This document shows, in pieces, positions 20,756 to 28,574 of a stretch of DNA of 64,000 nucleotides (position 1 is its first letter; each line of letters begins with the position of its first letter). Location: positions 1 through 64,000 of the forward strand of contig CAJBES010000096.1 of the NCBI GenBank assembly GCA_903952145.1. Direction: 5' to 3'. Origin of the DNA: an uncultured Opitutaceae bacterium. Lineage in GTDB: Bacteria > Verrucomicrobiota > Verrucomicrobiia > Opitutales > Opitutaceae. The notes under the pieces are model-generated. The model was given only the letters and a program-made list of their open reading frames with translations, had not been told where the DNA came from and made no database searches. Both the position numbers and the translations under genes were made by a program.

Positions 20756-21256
20756 CCGGGCGCCCCGCCGTGCCGCAGAAAAATTGTGGATGCAGTGCGG
20801 ATCGGCCCGCGTGCATGACACAGTGCGGACGTCCCAGCCGTTGGACCCTGGTGACAGGGGCGTCGGGACAACGACGCGCAGACCGTGGCCATGCAGATCA
20901 GCAGGGGTGACCGTTGATGTGTCGCTTGGTCCCAATGCGACTCGCCGCCAAGCGCGCCATGTCATTGACGACGAGAAATTCTACACGGAGCAGGACCATT
21001 GTTGGCCATGTGCGGTGAAAAGGAGATAAGCAATCATGGTATTAATGATAAGAAATAGAGATAATGGGCAAACGTCGGGCTCGGACTGTCTGGAACGTGC
21101 TCTTGGAGGCTGCGCAGTAGGCCCGAAAGGAGGTAGTGGCGTTTTATTTACGCTCTTGAAACTGAATAATCCCGCAAGACGCACAAATAATGAACCGGTT
21201 GGCCAGCGCAAGCTTGCCTCTCGTAGGTATCGCACCTAAACCGATATCACTGATCG
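20756..21256. other. Intergenic leader upstream of the pseudopilin gene, no firm feature
   Basis: This 501-bp stretch is less GC-rich in its second half. A Shine-Dalgarno-like aggag (21021-21025) stands ten bases before an ATG at 21036, which opens a 67-codon frame to 21239. Its product (starting MVLMIRNRDNGQTSG) has no recognisable feature, so I do not call it a gene. The segment 21061-21140 has GGGCAAAC and GGCCCGAAAGGAGG pieces that suggest RNA structure, but I could not complete a known motif. Confidence 0.35.
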
Positions 21257-21799
21257 ATGACCACAGTTCATTATTTTCCAAAAGGTCGCGGTTGGTTGTC
21301 GCCAAAACGGTCGACCAAGGGGGTCCGGTGCGGTTTCACGCTCGTGGAGATCATGGTTGTTGTGGTTATCATAAGCCTGCTCGCGATGATGAGCATACCC
21401 AGCTTTCAGAGGATTCAGCGGCGGTCGCGTTCGTCCGCCATTGCCAGCGATTTTCGCACATTTGCCACGGTCTTCAACACCTACGCCCAGGAGCATGGCA
21501 CCTGGCCGGCCGATACGGATCCTGGCGTAGTGCCTGAAGGATTGGAAGGTCAGCTTAACAGCACTGCCTGGGCCAGGATCTCGCCCATGGGCGGTCGCTA
21601 CAACTGGGAGCAGGACCAACTCCACGCCGGTGTGCGCTACAAGGCCGCCATTGCCATTTCTGCAACCAGCGATGCCCCCATGCGGGTCGATGCCGACCAA
21701 TTGCGCGATATCGATGTCGTCATCGATGACGGCATCCTCACCACCGGCAGCTTCCGCACGGGTGCCAACGGAGACCCGATTTTTATCATCGAACGCTGA
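21257..21799 (+). CDS. Type II secretion/type IV pilus-like pseudopilin
   Basis: A 26-residue basic leader ends in a prepilin peptidase site CG|FTLVEIMVVVVIIS, with the canonical Phe+1 and Glu+5. A single hydrophobic helix follows, then a 130-residue globular domain with GspG/GspH-like traits. The protein should be processed by prepilin peptidase (PilD/GspO) and assembled at the inner membrane. No other secretion-system gene lies close by. Verrucomicrobiota carry many orphan pseudopilins of this kind. The stop overlaps the ATG of the next gene (TGATG arrangement), coupling the two. Confidence 0.85.
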   Translation: MTTVHYFPKGRGWLSPKRSTKGVRCGFTLVEIMVVVVIISLLAMMSIPSFQRIQRRSRSSAIASDFRTFATVFNTYAQEHGTWPADTDPGVVPEGLEGQLNSTAWARISPMGGRYNWEQDQLHAGVRYKAAIAISATSDAPMRVDADQLRDIDVVIDDGILTTGSFRTGANGDPIFIIER

Positions 21800-22581
21800 T
21801 GCCCACCACGATCTACAAGCTCAATCTCCGCCACCTCTCTCCCGATGCCCGGGAGATCGGGGTGCGTCATGCGGACTGCGAACTGCCGGACGTGGATGCC
21901 GGCCGCCTGCGCGAAATCCTGCAGGCCATGACGAAAGCCGTGGCCCGGCAATCCGCCTCCGACCCCGCTGCGCCCGAGATCCGCATCACGAGCCCCCGCG
22001 GCGTCTTCATGGTCAAGTCCGCCGACGGCCGGCTCCGCCTGCATAGTTGGAACCTCAAAACAGGCACGCGCGAAATGGACGTGGACGAGATCCTTGCCAG
22101 CGTTGGTGACCACGCGCCGACGGAGCATCCGGCAGCAAAGGCTGCACCGCAGAGGGACCACACCATGGGCCGGGAATCGGCCCTCAGCGCCATCCCCGGT
22201 TGGATCAAGATCAGCGTGCTCGTCATCCTCTTCGCCGGCATCAACGCCGTCTCCGGTTGGATGCTCATGCGGTCGCCGCCGGACCTGCTGCCGCCGCACG
22301 AACTGCTCTCGGCGGTCGCGACCGAAAGGCTGCTCGCAACGGTGGCGGGTGAATTTGAGACCGGGCCAAAGCCGGGCGACCGCTGGATGACCATTGTGCG
22401 CACGGGCAACCTCCGCGTCGTCAAATACGGCCCGAAGCCGGACGAGGTGCTGCTCACGGTGCAGGCAGCCACGGCCAACGGCCAGGAAGTCCTGATCACG
22501 AGCGCCCGCTCGATGATTGAGATCAAGGATGCCGATACGCTGGTGCTTTTTGGCGATACCTACCGGCGCATCAAGCTCTGA
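21799..22581 (+). CDS. Single-pass membrane protein of unknown function, coupled to the pseudopilin
   Basis: The 260-residue protein has a cytoplasmic-looking N-terminal ~130 residues. One transmembrane helix follows (IKISVLVILFAGINAVSGWM, about residues 135-155), then a C-terminal domain of about 100 residues with beta-strand character. No family is recognised. Because it starts at the last base of the pseudopilin stop codon, it is probably a partner of the pseudopilin, for instance in assembly or anchoring. That role is inference. Confidence 0.65.
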   Translation: MPTTIYKLNLRHLSPDAREIGVRHADCELPDVDAGRLREILQAMTKAVARQSASDPAAPEIRITSPRGVFMVKSADGRLRLHSWNLKTGTREMDVDEILASVGDHAPTEHPAAKAAPQRDHTMGRESALSAIPGWIKISVLVILFAGINAVSGWMLMRSPPDLLPPHELLSAVATERLLATVAGEFETGPKPGDRWMTIVRTGNLRVVKYGPKPDEVLLTVQAATANGQEVLITSARSMIEIKDADTLVLFGDTYRRIKL

Positions 22582-22637
22582 GCATGGGTCGGGCCGAGTG
22601 AGTTTGGTGGCGCCCGGGAACTGTGGCGTATCCCCAG

Positions 22638-23528
22638 ATGCGAATGACCTTTGTCACGTTGCTTGGCTTCGGGCTGCTGTTGGCAGTGGCGGGCACCGCC
22701 GGGGAAGACCATGACCGGGAAATCAAACAATGGCGGAGCGAGCGGGTGAGCCGGCTGACAGCGCCCGACGGCTGGCTGTCACTGATCGGATTGCATTTTC
22801 TCGACCCGGGCGAAAGCACCGTGGGCAGCGCCCCGGACAACCAGGTGGTGCTGGCCGGAGGCCCGGCGCATGTCGGCGTGGTGACCGTTGCGGCAAGCGG
22901 TGCAGTGCGACTGCTGGTCACACCCGGCGTGGCGGTGATGGTCAACGGTGAAGCGGTGCTCTCCGCCGACTTGGGCGATGGCCGGAGCAGCCGGCTGGTG
23001 ACGGCGGTCTGTGGCACGGTGAGTTTCCATGTGATAGACCGGGGTGGGAAAAAGGCGCTCCGGGTGAAAGACAGCGGGGCGGAGCGGCGCAGCAGGTTTG
23101 CCGGTATCGACAATTTCCCGACGGATCCGCAGTGGCGGATCGAGGCGGACTGGGTGGCTTTTGACCGGCCGCATGAGGTGCCGATCAAAAATATCCTTGG
23201 CCAGGAATCAAAGGCGTTGGTGCTCGGTCAGGCGGTCTTCACCCGCGAGGGCCGCACCATCACGCTGCTGCCGATCCAGGAAGCACCGGATGAGCCGCTG
23301 TTTTTTATCATCTCGGATCTGACGAGCGGCGGGGCAACCTATGGGGCGGCGCGCTTTCTCTACGCAGATCCGCCGACCGCAGGAAAGGTGATGCTCGACT
23401 TCAACCGCGCGATCAACCCGCCGTGCGCGTTCACCCCTTTCGCCACCTGTCCGCTGCCCCCGAAGGAGAATCAAATGCCCATCGCAGTGACCGCGGGGGA
23501 GAAAAACTACCGCGGCGCACACGAGTGA
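22638..23528 (+). CDS. DUF1684 family secreted protein
   Basis: About 296 residues with an N-terminal signal peptide (MRMTFVTLLGFGLLLAVAG). The DUF1684 hallmark lies at the C-terminus, LDFNRAINPPCAFTPFATCP followed by LPPKENQMPIAVTAGEKNY. An FHA-like beta-rich middle section (GSAPDNQVVLAGGPAHVG) precedes it. The family is widespread but uncharacterised. A GTG five codons upstream (22623) is possible, but the ATG gives a better signal peptide. It is probably monocistronic and converges on the small GNAT gene. Confidence 0.85.
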   Translation: MRMTFVTLLGFGLLLAVAGTAGEDHDREIKQWRSERVSRLTAPDGWLSLIGLHFLDPGESTVGSAPDNQVVLAGGPAHVGVVTVAASGAVRLLVTPGVAVMVNGEAVLSADLGDGRSSRLVTAVCGTVSFHVIDRGGKKALRVKDSGAERRSRFAGIDNFPTDPQWRIEADWVAFDRPHEVPIKNILGQESKALVLGQAVFTREGRTITLLPIQEAPDEPLFFIISDLTSGGATYGAARFLYADPPTAGKVMLDFNRAINPPCAFTPFATCPLPPKENQMPIAVTAGEKNYRGAHE

Positions 23529-23574
23529 CGCTGCCGGGTCTTGCCAGCCCCGGGGACCGGCGCGCCTGGCAACA

Positions 23575-23596
23575 GCGGGAGCAAGCCGGCTCCCGC
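23575..23596. repeat. REP-like palindrome between convergent genes
   Basis: A perfect 7-bp stem gcgggag/ctcccgc encloses an 8-base loop caagccgg. No T-tract follows on either strand, so it looks more like a palindromic repeat than an intrinsic terminator. It resembles the palindromes near 9.6 kb. Confidence 0.45.
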
Positions 23597-23601
23597 ACGA
23601 T

Positions 23602-23895
23602 TCAGCCGACGAGCAGTGTCTGGTAACCGGCGTTTCGTTCGATGAACCGCGCGACGTAGGAGCACTGCGGGACGATGCGAAGGCCTTTTGCACGGGCAGT
23701 CTCCAGTGCTGCGCGCACGAGCAGTTCAGCCACGCCACGTCCGCGCAGCTCCGGCGGCACGAAAGTGCGCGTGAGGGTCATGCGGTCGCCTTCGAGCGTG
23801 TAATCGACGACGGCGAGATGGCCGTCGACCTCGGTCTCGTAGCGGCCCGAGGCAGGATTATGGCGAACCTCGGGGTTGGATGGGGTGGATGACAT
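23602..23895 (-). CDS. Small GNAT acetyltransferase (YjdJ/COG2388 type)
   Basis: A 97-residue single-domain acetyltransferase. The acetyl-CoA binding loop is PPELRGRGVAELLVRAALE and the C-terminal conserved motif is RIVPQCSYVARFIERNAGY, both diagnostic for the short YjdJ-like group. Substrates of this group are unknown. It follows the Gfo/Idh/MocA gene by 7 bp and is the last gene of a minus-strand run. Confidence 0.85.
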   Translation of the reverse strand: MSSTPSNPEVRHNPASGRYETEVDGHLAVVDYTLEGDRMTLTRTFVPPELRGRGVAELLVRAALETARAKGLRIVPQCSYVARFIERNAGYQTLLVG

Positions 23896-23902
23896 GAGGC
23901 AA

Positions 23903-25009
23903 TTATGCGTCGAGCAGGTTCAGGGGCAGATGAGGGGGAAGCGCGACGGGCCGGGCTGGGGCCGAGGTCAGGCGCACATGGCGGCCGCTCGTGGAGGATT
24001 TTTCGAATGCGGCCATCACCTCGATCACGTGGTGGGCGAGTTCGCCACTGCAGCGGTGCCGGCGCCGGCGGCGGAGCAGGGAGTAGGCCATGTCCGCCAC
24101 GCCCGTGCCGCGCCGGCGCTGATCGGAATGGGTGAGGGGCATCTCATGGTAATTTTTGTCGGCGCCGCGGCGCACCCGCACCGGACCGCTGAAGCTGTTG
24201 GGATCCGGCACAAGCATCGTGCCCTCGCTGCCGTAGATGACGATGCACGGCTGGTCGGGAACCGGCCAGGTATCGAAGCTCATGATGACGGTGGCCACGG
24301 TGCCATCGGCAAAATCCAGCGTGCCGGAATAGTGGGTCGGCACCCCGACCTTCACTTTTTTCCCGGCCAGCGGCTGGCTGGTGATGAGCCGGTGGGAGAA
24401 CGAGGCCTTGGTGCTGCCACTGACCCGCCGCACGGGGCCGAGCAGATTGACGAGCGCGGTGATGTAATACGGCCCCATGTCGAACATTGGTCCGCCGCCG
24501 CGCTGGTAGTAAAACTCCGGCGCGGGATGCCATGATTCATGGCCGCGGCACAACATGTGGGCCGTGGCAGCCAGCGGCCGGCCGATGACGCCGTCATCGA
24601 GCAGCTGGCGGGCGGTCTGGATGCCGCCGCCGAGAAAGGTGTCGGGCGCGCTGCCGACCAGAAGTTTGCGCCGGCGGGCGAGTGCAAGCACCCGGCGGCT
24701 CTCGCGCCCATCGAGGGCGAAGGGCTTTTCTGTGTAGGCGTGCTTGCCGGCCCGCAAAATGCGCTCGTTGAGCGGGGCGTGCGCCTGCGGGATGGTCAGA
24801 TTGATGATGATTTCGATTTCCGGATCGGCGAGCAACTCGTCGACGGAGCAGGCGCGCACCCCGTGTTTTTCCGCCTTGGCTTGGGCGCGGGCCGGATCGA
24901 GGTCCGCACAGGCGGTGAGCTGGAGGATATCGTAGCGAGGGCAACCGGCGAAGTAGGCCTCGCTGATGTTACCGCAACCGATGAGGGCAACTTTGACTTG
25001 ACGGGGCAT
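23903..25009 (-). CDS. Gfo/Idh/MocA family NAD(P)-dependent oxidoreductase
   Basis: The 368-residue protein has an N-terminal Rossmann fold (VALIGCGNISEAYF), the family's EKP motif in GKHAYTEKPFALDG, and a C-terminal alpha/beta substrate domain with GGGPMFDMGPYY. Members oxidise or reduce sugars, inositols and sugar acids. The substrate is not predictable, but Verrucomicrobiota use many such enzymes in glycoside catabolism. It sits 38 bp downstream of the DsbA-like gene and 7 bp upstream of the GNAT gene, so all three may be one transcript. Confidence 0.9.
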   Translation of the reverse strand: MPRQVKVALIGCGNISEAYFAGCPRYDILQLTACADLDPARAQAKAEKHGVRACSVDELLADPEIEIIINLTIPQAHAPLNERILRAGKHAYTEKPFALDGRESRRVLALARRRKLLVGSAPDTFLGGGIQTARQLLDDGVIGRPLAATAHMLCRGHESWHPAPEFYYQRGGGPMFDMGPYYITALVNLLGPVRRVSGSTKASFSHRLITSQPLAGKKVKVGVPTHYSGTLDFADGTVATVIMSFDTWPVPDQPCIVIYGSEGTMLVPDPNSFSGPVRVRRGADKNYHEMPLTHSDQRRRGTGVADMAYSLLRRRRRHRCSGELAHHVIEVMAAFEKSSTSGRHVRLTSAPARPVALPPHLPLNLLDA

Positions 25010-25047
25010 GGCGGAGGAGGTGGGGGCAGGTGAAAGGGCCGGTTAGT

Positions 25048-25707
25048 TTATACTGAGGGTGGCTTGCCGTGGTGGGCGGCGTGAGCGGCGTAGGCGGTGG
25101 TGTCGGCCAGCATGGCCTCGATGGTCGTGACGAGCGGTTCGATCCGCACGAGGCCGGAGAACACGGCCTTGTCCCCGATCCCATCGGTCAGCACGAAGGC
25201 CGGCCGCTGGTTGATTTGATGGGCAAAAAACTCCGCGGTGCTGGCGGCCAACCGGGCCTTCACGGCGGCGGACTCGGCCCGGGCGCGCAGCTTGCGGGCG
25301 TCGAGCTTCACCGCCGTGGTGCCGATGGCGACCGCTTCGGCCATCGCACCAACCCGGCGCCCTTCGCGCAGGGCGGCGTGCGCCAGGGCGAGTCGGAGGC
25401 GGTCGTCCCACACGCCAAAATCCTTGCCGGCCTCGGCAACGAGATCGGGCGCCTCGTAATGGCCCTGCAGCTTCGGGTCGACCCAGCCGGAGTTGAGCAT
25501 GCAAGGGGCGTGCATGACGGTGCCGCCGCTGCGCCGGTAGAACCAGTCACATTGCGCCCGCGAAACGGGAAAGTCCCCCGGATTCACCAAGGCGATCTTC
25601 CAATCGAACTCCACGCGGCCGGCGTAGCGGTTTTTCAGCTCGGCCCACACCGGTTCGGTGTAAAAACACCAGGACGAAAGAATCTCAAGGTAGTAGGTGA
25701 CTTTCAT
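25048..25707 (-). CDS. DsbA/FrnE-like thioredoxin-fold protein with a single-Cys active site
   Basis: The 219-residue protein has a beta-alpha start (MKVTYYLEILSSWCFYTEP) and a long helical insertion, followed by INQRPAFVLTDGIGDKAVFSG, where RPAFVL holds the cis-Pro of thioredoxin folds. The usual CPWC of FrnE/DsbA-like oxidoreductases is replaced by SSWC, so only one redox Cys remains (Cys14). This would suit glutathione-dependent isomerase chemistry, as in 2-hydroxychromene-2-carboxylate isomerase relatives, better than disulfide formation. There is no signal peptide, so it is cytoplasmic. It lies between the AsmA-like and Gfo/Idh genes. Confidence 0.75.
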   Translation of the reverse strand: MKVTYYLEILSSWCFYTEPVWAELKNRYAGRVEFDWKIALVNPGDFPVSRAQCDWFYRRSGGTVMHAPCMLNSGWVDPKLQGHYEAPDLVAEAGKDFGVWDDRLRLALAHAALREGRRVGAMAEAVAIGTTAVKLDARKLRARAESAAVKARLAASTAEFFAHQINQRPAFVLTDGIGDKAVFSGLVRIEPLVTTIEAMLADTTAYAAHAAHHGKPPSV

Positions 25708-25770
25708 GCGTGATGTGGGAATGAAGTTACGACCGCCGGCAGCGGTGCTTGTGGCGCAGGAGGCTGCGGG

Positions 25771-26520
25771 TCATTTTTTGCCGCCGAAGAGTTTTTTGAT
25801 GCCTTCGCTGGTTTTCTTGGCGGCATCGCCGGCAGCTTCCACCGCCGTCGCGCCCACGGTGCCACCAACCTTGGCAGCGGCCTTGGCTGTGGCCCCGACG
25901 ATGCTGCTGAGCACGTTTTTCATGACCGCACCGACGAGTTGGTCGGGGGTGATGCCGCCTTCCTTGACCCCGAGGTTGTCGAAGGCGATGGGTGGTAGGG
26001 GCAGGGGAATAGCCGCTGGGCCCACGCCGAGCTTGGCGGTGCCGTTGGTCAGGCGGAATTTCTTCACGACAAACTTGATGGGTTGGCCCGATTTGGACTT
26101 GGGTTCCTCGCCGCCCTTGCCGGTGAACTCCTCGATGTTCTTGAGCAGGTCCTTGATGTTACTTGAGACGATTTTCGTTTCGTAGAGGAACTCCGGCTGA
26201 TCGATGATGAGTTCATTGATCACGATGTGGTCGCCCATGACCGAGAAGGGCTCCACGTCGAGGTGGATCTTCCCGAGGTAGAAGGCATTCGCATCGCTCC
26301 AGCCCTTGGGGTTGCCCACGGCCAGGCCGGACAGGTTGCCCGAACCGGTCAGGGGAGAAATATGCGCGCCGGCCAGCACGACCTTGGTTTGGGTGAGCTT
26401 GGGTCCGAAGGAGTTGACTCCGGCCTTGACGATGGAACCGAGGAAGAAAGTGAGCCCGATGTAAACCACCACGGCCAGGCCGACGATGATGGCGAGGGAG
26501 AGGCGAAGTTTTTTGTTCAT
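25771..26520 (-). CDS. AsmA-like membrane-anchored protein
   Basis: The ATG at 26520 gives an N-terminal anchor ([20 protein letters not shown]) of a 249-residue protein. The body has AsmA/DUF748-like beta-strand repeats: [39 protein letters not shown] and [16 protein letters not shown]. The C-terminal part is rich in Ala, Lys and Gly and probably helical. Short AsmA-like proteins of this type are common in Planctomycetota and Verrucomicrobiota and are presumed to act in envelope lipid homeostasis. It diverges from parE across 115 bp. Confidence 0.7.
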   Translation of the reverse strand: MNKKLRLSLAIIVGLAVVVYIGLTFFLGSIVKAGVNSFGPKLTQTKVVLAGAHISPLTGSGNLSGLAVGNPKGWSDANAFYLGKIHLDVEPFSVMGDHIVINELIIDQPEFLYETKIVSSNIKDLLKNIEEFTGKGGEEPKSKSGQPIKFVVKKFRLTNGTAKLGVGPAAIPLPLPPIAFDNLGVKEGGITPDQLVGAVMKNVLSSIVGATAKAAAKVGGTVGATAVEAAGDAAKKTSEGIKKLFGGKK

Positions 26521-26635
26521 GGATGATGCGGCTGAGTCTAGGCCGCGGGCGGGTCGCGGCAAGCGGACAGAAGCGGGATTTTCGCTTGTCACGACCGCGC
26601 CCGCCCAGACGCTCTGCCCAACCTTTCACCGCGCA

Positions 26636-28483
26636 ATGGCCCAAGCCTATACCGAAGCCAGCATCAAGACCCTCAGTTCGCTCGAACACATCCGCCTCCG
26701 CCCCGGCATGTATATCGGCCGGCTGGGCAACGGCATGCACGCCGAGGACGGCATCTACGTCCTGCTCAAGGAGACCATCGACAACTCCATCGACGAATTC
26801 ACCATGGGTGCCGGCCGCCGGATCGAGGTTGAGCTCACCGATCGCACCCTGCGCGTGCGCGACTACGGCCGCGGCATCCCGCTGGGCAAGCTCCTGGACT
26901 GCGTTTCCATCATCAACACCGGCGCCAAATACGATTCGGAGGCGTTCCAAAAGGCGGTCGGCCTGAATGGCGTGGGCCAGAAGGCGGTCAACGCCCTCTC
27001 GTTCACCTACCGCGCCCAGGCCATCCGCGACGGCGAGACCAAGGTGGTCGAGTTTGAGCGCGGGAAACTGAAATCCCAGTCGCGCGTCACCAAGACCGGT
27101 GAGCGTAACGGCACGCTTATCGAATTCATCCCGGACACCATCCTGTTCGGTGCCGATTTCAGGTTCCGCCCCGAGTTCATCGAGGACATGCTGTGGAAAT
27201 ACGCCTTCCTCAACCGCGGCCTCACCCTGACGTTCAACGGCAAGTCGTTCAAATCGGAGAACGGCCTCAAGGACCTGCTCACCAAGGAGCTCAGCGGCGA
27301 GCCGCTCTATCCCATCATCCACCTTGAAGGGGAGGACATCGAGGTGGCCTTCACCCACGGCAACCACTACGGCGAGGAATATTGGTCGTTCGTCAACGGC
27401 CAGCACACCACCATGGGCGGCACGCACCTTGCCGCCTTCCGCGAGACGCTGGTCGGGACGATCCGCAATCACTTCAAGAAGGACTTCGACGCCGCCGACA
27501 TCCGCCAGTCCATCGACGCCGCCATCGCCGTCCGCGTGCAGGAGCCGATCTTCGAGTCCCAGACCAAGACCAAGCTCGGCTCCACCGAGGTCGGCCCCAA
27601 GGGCCCGTCGCTGAAGGAATTTGTCGGCAAGTTCATGCAGCAGTCCCTGGACACCTGGCTACACAAGAACCGGGAGACCGCCGAGATCATCCGGCGCAAG
27701 ATTGAGGAGAATGAACACGAGCGGAAGGAACTCGCCGGCATCCGCAACATTGCCCGGGAGCGCGCCAAGAAGGCCTCGCTGCACAACCGCAAGCTCCGCG
27801 ACTGCCGCCTCCACCTCGGCGACCGCAGCGAGCGCGCCGAGGAGAGCACGCTCTTCATCGTGGAGGGCGATTCCGCCGCCGGCTCCCTCACCGCCACGCG
27901 CGATGTGCAGACGCAGGCCGTGTTCGCCCTCAAGGGCAAACCGCTCAATACCTACGGCCTGTCGAAGAAGATCATTTACGAGAACGAGGAGTTCCACCTC
28001 CTCCAGGCGGCGTTGAACATCGAGGACGGCCTCGACGGCCTCCGCTACAACCGGATCGTCATCGCAACCGACGCCGATGTGGACGGCATGCACATCCGCC
28101 TGTTGCTGCTCTCGTTCTTCCTCCAGTTTTTCCCCGACATCATCCGCAACAACCACCTCTTCATCCTTGAGACCCCGCTTTTCCGCGTGCGCAACAGGCG
28201 GGAGACGGTCTACTGCTACTCCGAGCCGGAGAAGCAGGCGGCGGTGAAGCAGCTGGGTGCCAGCCACGAGATCACGCGCTTCAAGGGCCTCGGCGAGATC
28301 TCGGCGGGCGAGTTCAAGGACTTCATCGGCGAGAATATCCGGCTGGAGCCGGTCAACCTGCACCATCTCACCAGTAGCGACGAACTGCTGGCTTTTTACA
28401 TGGGCAAAAACACACCCGAGCGGCAGGACTTCATCATCGCCAATCTCAAGATCGAGCAGGACCTGATCGAGGCGGAACGATGA
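26636..28483 (+). CDS. parE: DNA topoisomerase IV subunit B
   Basis: The 615-residue protein has the type IIA B-subunit order. It starts with the GHKL ATPase ([19 protein letters not shown] with catalytic Glu46; [21 protein letters not shown]) and the transducer. The TOPRIM domain follows, with [10 protein letters not shown] near residue 409 and the metal-binding [11 protein letters not shown], then the C-terminal [18 protein letters not shown]. The start [11 protein letters not shown] is preferred over an upstream in-frame ATG. The compact size and the distant ParC partner fit a ParE/topo IV type rather than GyrB. It decatenates sister chromosomes with ParC, whose gene lies 3.4 kb downstream beyond two unrelated genes. 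Confidence 0.9.
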   Translation: MAQAYTEASIKTLSSLEHIRLRPGMYIGRLGNGMHAEDGIYVLLKETIDNSIDEFTMGAGRRIEVELTDRTLRVRDYGRGIPLGKLLDCVSIINTGAKYDSEAFQKAVGLNGVGQKAVNALSFTYRAQAIRDGETKVVEFERGKLKSQSRVTKTGERNGTLIEFIPDTILFGADFRFRPEFIEDMLWKYAFLNRGLTLTFNGKSFKSENGLKDLLTKELSGEPLYPIIHLEGEDIEVAFTHGNHYGEEYWSFVNGQHTTMGGTHLAAFRETLVGTIRNHFKKDFDAADIRQSIDAAIAVRVQEPIFESQTKTKLGSTEVGPKGPSLKEFVGKFMQQSLDTWLHKNRETAEIIRRKIEENEHERKELAGIRNIARERAKKASLHNRKLRDCRLHLGDRSERAEESTLFIVEGDSAAGSLTATRDVQTQAVFALKGKPLNTYGLSKKIIYENEEFHLLQAALNIEDGLDGLRYNRIVIATDADVDGMHIRLLLLSFFLQFFPDIIRNNHLFILETPLFRVRNRRETVYCYSEPEKQAAVKQLGASHEITRFKGLGEISAGEFKDFIGENIRLEPVNLHHLTSSDELLAFYMGKNTPERQDFIIANLKIEQDLIEAER

Positions 28484-28574
28484 GGCGCAGCGGTGGGGGT
28501 TCCGACCTGGCCGCCGCCTTATCCGCATTGCGCCAACCGGGTTTCAGGTTTAAACAATCAAAGGCACCCCACGC

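Noticed and set aside
21061-21250. GEMM (cyclic-di-GMP) riboswitch-like fragments
   Set aside because: GGGCAAAC and ACGCACA words occur, but the order, tetraloop and receptor of the motif cannot be assembled.
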